DNA of 64,000 bases from Gnetum montanum (lineage: Eukaryota > Streptophyta > Gnetopsida > Gnetales > Gnetaceae): contig MNCI01004926.1 of the NCBI GenBank assembly GCA_015680685.1, forward strand, positions 567,053 to 631,052. The letters are read 5' to 3'. Within the stretch, counting starts at the first letter, position 1. Each line of letters starts with the position of its first letter. A program made the position numbers and the translations under genes. The notes below the pieces were generated by a model. It ran no database searches and was not told the DNA's origin. It was given only the letters and a program-made list of their open reading frames with translations. Shown here piece by piece: positions 60,825 through 64,000 of this stretch.

Positions 60825-61025
60825 CACATAGCCTACTACGAGGTTCGTGCGACCCTCCTTTGGATAGGCATGGCTCATCTTGGGGTCTATGCAATCCTTT
60901 TATGGGCTGGCATAACCCTTGACTAGGCCTACACAGCCCATCATTGGGCGAACATAGCCCATCTTAGGGCTTATGTCGTCCATTAGTAGGCTTTTGTGCT
61001 CCCTTAACTAGGTTTTCATGACTTC
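60825..61025 (+). repeat. degenerate minisatellite, period about 26 bp
   Basis: About eight imperfect units of the form GGCCTACACAGCCCATCATT follow one another, for example GGGTTCACATAGCCTACTA, GGGCGAACATAGCCCATCTTA and GGGCTTATGTCGTCCATTAGTA. The motif GGGCTACACAGCC recurs alone near 61532. Copies are strongly diverged, so the array is old. Confidence 0.6.
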
Positions 61026-61029
61026 TACA

Positions 61030-61560
61030 TGTGTTCAACAAAGAGGTAGTTTCTTGCAGTGTCTGGAAAGCTAGTTTATGGCTATGCAGGAGGCAATTTT
61101 CAATGGTGCTGGAGGCAATTTTTGGTAGTGCAGGAGTCAATTTATGATGGCGCTTAAGGTGGTTGATGGTGGTGCGGAAGGTGGCCGAGGGTGCATGGGC
61201 AAGGTGGAGGACACAGTAGAGGAAAATGTGCAGGTATGGTGGAAGGGCATGTGGTTGTAGGGGACATATGGCATAGAGGGAAATGGTTGTAGAGCACGGT
61301 TGTAGGGCATGCAGTGGCAGTAGCAACGAATAACAGGCAACGGTTGGGCAGCAATGGTAGTGGCAGATAGTAAGCAATGGTTGGGTGGCAACGATCTATG
61401 TGCTCCAATGGGCATGGAGGGCAGAGCTGTGGTGTTGGTGTGGCTACATGAGGAGTTGATCTACACGGCATGTGGCAAGTAGCAGAGGGCAATGGCAGCC
61501 TTGGCAGGTCCTACGTAGCTCCTATTAGGGCTACACAGCCTCAAAAAAATTATTTTCTAT
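61030..61560. other. GC-richer stretch with GGCAAC/GGTTGGG repetition
   Basis: This segment has clearly more G on the plus strand than its surroundings. Phrases such as GCAATGGTTGGG and GGCAACGGTTGGG recur, as does GGAGGCAATTTT. Overlapping long minus-strand frames (60964-61492) are Cys/Pro/His/Thr-rich in more than one frame, as expected from a biased repeat rather than a gene. Confidence 0.45.
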
Positions 61561-61570
61561 AAATGTTATA

Positions 61571-61622
61571 TATATATCTATGTATGTATGTATGTATGTA
61601 TGTATGTATGTATGTATGTATG
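61571..61622 (+). repeat. TATG microsatellite
   Basis: About eleven uninterrupted TATG units follow a short TA run. It is a simple sequence repeat, likely variable in length. Confidence 0.9.
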
Positions 61623-61682
61623 TTTTTATTATCATTATTTTTTTTTTGAAATTTTATTATGTTTGATTTTATTTAAAAACTA

Positions 61683-61840
61683 AGTTAAGGCTTAGGGTCG
61701 AACCCATGACCTCCTAGTCATTATTTTTTTTATTTTAATCAATAATAATATATATAGTTTATATTATTATTATTATTTAATTAAAAGTATTTTGGGACAT
61801 GGGGTTGAACCCGTGACCTCTCTTTCAATAAGTATTTTAG
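61683..61840 (-). repeat. two tRNA-like (B-box) remnants in tandem
   Basis: GGTCGAACCCATGACCTCC (about 61697) and GGTTGAACCCGTGACCTCT (about 61802) are about 105 bp apart. Read on the minus strand both are B-box-like (GAGGTCATGGGTTCGA). They look like a duplicated SINE head separated by AT repeats. No full tRNA fold is present. Confidence 0.35.
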
Positions 61841-62560
61841 AGATTTTATTATTATTATTTTCTTCCACCTTGCCTCGATGGTTGATGTGGTGGTTTGGCC
61901 AAGAGCAAGGTAAGGGTCCAATATGGGTAAATAGCAATTCTAAGTTAATTTTTGACCCTAAAATTTTGACATTTTTTAAAAATAATAAATTAATGATTTT
62001 AATAATTTAATAATTTTAATATTATTTTAATGCACATATAAGGAGAAATTTTAAACATCAATATTTCTCAAACCATAAGTTTAATCAAGAAAAATTATAC
62101 CATTGGAATCATTTCAAAGAGTACTACATGTTGGACATAGTTTTAGGGTTCAAAAATGAAGTTGATTTTTTCAGGAATTAAAAGGACCAAACTAGCCTAT
62201 TTTGTTGAACTGACATTTCTAGACTGACATATGGTAACTTGGAATCTTCTAGATTACTTGGATAGTGAATTTCAAGAAAACAAGATTAATTTAGCTCATG
62301 GTTACTAACTTTTTGGATAGAAATTTAACAATGATCCTGATTAATTAATAATTATAGTATTAAAATGGGTAAGAGTTACTTGGACAGGTGTATCATTATC
62401 TTACCAACATCTCTTGTAATTGATGAATCTTGATGAGATGTAATGAAATCTTCATTGGTTAACAATATTCATGAAATAATTTTGTTGGTTGCTAGGATCT
62501 AGATGCTTGATCCCTTGCTTGTGAAATCAATGGAAAGGTATCTTCTTCTTATAATTAGAT
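61840..62560. other. AT-rich stretch without recognised features
   Basis: No protein or repeat family recognised. ATT runs at 61847-61860 are low-complexity. The right end borders the copia LTR, whose exact boundary I could not fix. Confidence 0.35.
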
Positions 62561-63128
62561 CTGAAAAAAATTAGATTTGAAAACACACTACAAATGCTCT
62601 AGAGAAATTATTAGAACCCTACATATATGAATAAATCATTAGAGGCAAAATATTGTGCTGCAGCAGGTCAAGAAACACTATAAATCAATCTCAAAACATT
62701 CTAAACTCTAGCAAACATTTGCTGTGATAAAAAAATGAAAGCAAAATGAAAATAGTAAAAATAGCACAAGAACACAAAGAGCTATGTGGTTCGGGCCCTT
62801 TTTACCCTACTACCACAACAATGCTGATCTGCCTTCTATTCTTCTCAAATCTTCAGAACAAGTTGTCCTTGTAACTTTTCCAAACACCCAATCTGTTATT
62901 TCAACAGATCTCAGATCAACACCAACAAGACTCATGTCTCCAAGGTAAAACCTTGATACAATGCTTTCACTTCAAAGCACACCCAAAAGGCTACCCCAAG
63001 CCTTCTATTTATGAAGAAATATGAGGACCAAACCCCAATCCTAATACATGTGGGATAAAACACATCCCCACATCAAATGCAACATAAAAGGAAATACAAA
63101 AATTAATGTATTTTTCTTCATTTTTCCA
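62560..63128 (-). repeat. 3' LTR of a Ty1/copia element (left limit approximate)
   Basis: The right end is set by the polypurine tract at 63131-63150 (minus: TTCTCTTCAAGGGGGAGTTT), after which TGG begins the LTR. On the minus strand a CATAAATAG TATA-like box lies at about 63012-63004. The left end is a guess from usual LTR size. Confidence 0.55.
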
Positions 63129-63130
63129 AA

Positions 63131-64000
63131 AAACTCCCCCTTGAAGAGAAATCCAACTAGCCTTTAAGAGATGTGCACTTTTGATTAAGCTTCAGTTATC
63201 CCAAGCTTCTTCCTACAGAAAATGTATTTTTCAGTTATCACTGGTTTTGTTAAAGTATCAGCAATGTTGAGCTTTGTATGGACCTTTTGAACATGCACCA
63301 AGCCATCCTCTATGATTTCTCTTATGAAGTGGAATCAGACATCTATATGTTTTGTCCTGGCATGAAAGGCAGAATTCTTTGGAAGATGGATTGCACTCAA
63401 ACTATCACAAAACATAGCATACCTTTGTTATTTTAATCTAAGAGACTGTAAAAATCTCTTCATCCATAACATCTCCTTGCATGCTTCTGTGAGGGCTACG
63501 TACTCTGATTCAGTTGTAGATAAAGTTACTAGTGGTTGTAGACGTGACAACCAACTCACTGCTACACCACAAAAAATAAATGTGTACCCTTTAGAAGATC
63601 ATCTTGTATCATGATCAAGAACAAAGTTTGCATCTACAAAACCTTCAATGTGTAGATTAGCATCTCCAAAACATAAGCAATGCGCTTTTGTGTCATTTAA
63701 ATATTTTAAAATCCATTTGACAACTAACCAGTGATTCCACCCATAGTTGGTCATAAATCTAATAACTACTCTAATGGCATAAGCAATATTAGGACATGTA
63801 CAAACCATGGCATACATCAATGACCCAATAGCAAAAGTATATGGGATATTTTTAACCTTTTCAAAATCCTATTTTGACTTTGGATAGTCCTTCTTTAATA
63901 AATTAAATTGTGCTAAAAAAGGTGTACTTATAGGTTTTGCATCCTCCATGTTGAAACGCTTTAGAACCTTTACAATGTAATCTTCTTGACTCAACCACAG
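63131..64000 (-). pseudogene. pol: Ty1/copia pol 3' end: RT end and RNase H, runs off the window
   Basis: The minus strand encodes the C-terminal third of a copia polyprotein. MMYAMVCTCPNIAYAI (63820-63770) is the conserved SLMYAMVCTRPDIAYA block with Arg to Cys and Asp to Asn. WILKYLNDTKAHCLCFG, GFVDANFVLDHDTR, then VSWLSRLQPLVTLSTTESEY and EACKEMLWMKRFLQ follow, and HARTKHIDV near 63355, and NIADTLTKPV near 63250. The DTRRSS joint is disrupted by a stop near 63598, and the HIDV block is followed by a stop, so it is broken. It continues beyond 64000. Confidence 0.85.

Noticed and set aside
60964-61492. Cys/Pro/His-rich minus-strand proteins
   Set aside because: Three overlapping frames are open together in a G-rich repeat zone, which is expected from composition; no domain recognised.

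Overview
This is nuclear DNA from a seed plant with a large, retrotransposon-filled genome. A gymnosperm is my guess, from kilobase-long introns, old nested LTR elements and very few genes, but the sequence does not prove it. There are no bacterial features. I support one intact gene, one decayed gene copy, and a landscape dominated by one Ty3/gypsy family. || Layout. 1-1665: the 3' end and LTR of a truncated Ty3 element (A). 1790-4195: decayed LINE pieces (a zf-RVT fragment on +, an RTE-clade reverse transcriptase on -) and tRNA-derived SINE-like pieces. 5834-13844, minus strand: a complete six-exon gene for the chloroplast outer-envelope pore protein OEP37 (330 residues), with a solo LTR of the Ty3 family in intron 2. 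14312-18014: AT-rich sequence with no gene I recognise. 18020-27968: complete Ty3 element B (minus), TSD GTTAG. 29174 to about 57711: an old minus-strand element D of the same superfamily, broken by two younger full-length elements: C (32681-42592, minus, TSD GTAAT) in its interior and E (47470-57206, plus, TSD CCAAG) inside its 5' LTR. 57730-58207: a possible LTR of another element. 58650-59770, minus: an intronless, broken copy of a CCR4-type deadenylase gene. 60825-61622: a minisatellite and a TATG microsatellite. 62560-64000: the 3' LTR and RT/RNase H end of a minus-strand Ty1/copia element that runs off the window. || The Ty3 family. Elements A-E and the solo LTR share LTRs of about 770-870 bp, 5-bp target duplications where both ends are visible, a primer-binding site resembling the complement of tRNA-Asp, gag-PR-RT-RNase H-IN order where pol is present, Athila/Tat-type RT motifs (FLDGYSGYNQI), a GPY/F-type integrase tail, and a long 3' noncoding region. 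No copy is intact. Many stops lie where a sister copy has Gln or Arg, as expected of C-to-T decay. || Points for a second look: arrays of GATATC-type palindromes between LTR start and TATA box; a second polypurine-tract-like motif inside the elements; a conserved motif in the 3' noncoding region; a compact Cys/His motif in Gag; element D, which lacks RT-RNase H-IN but carries an extra ORF; and a lone N at 54687 standing where about 290 bp is missing relative to element B. I found no clearly new multi-gene system.
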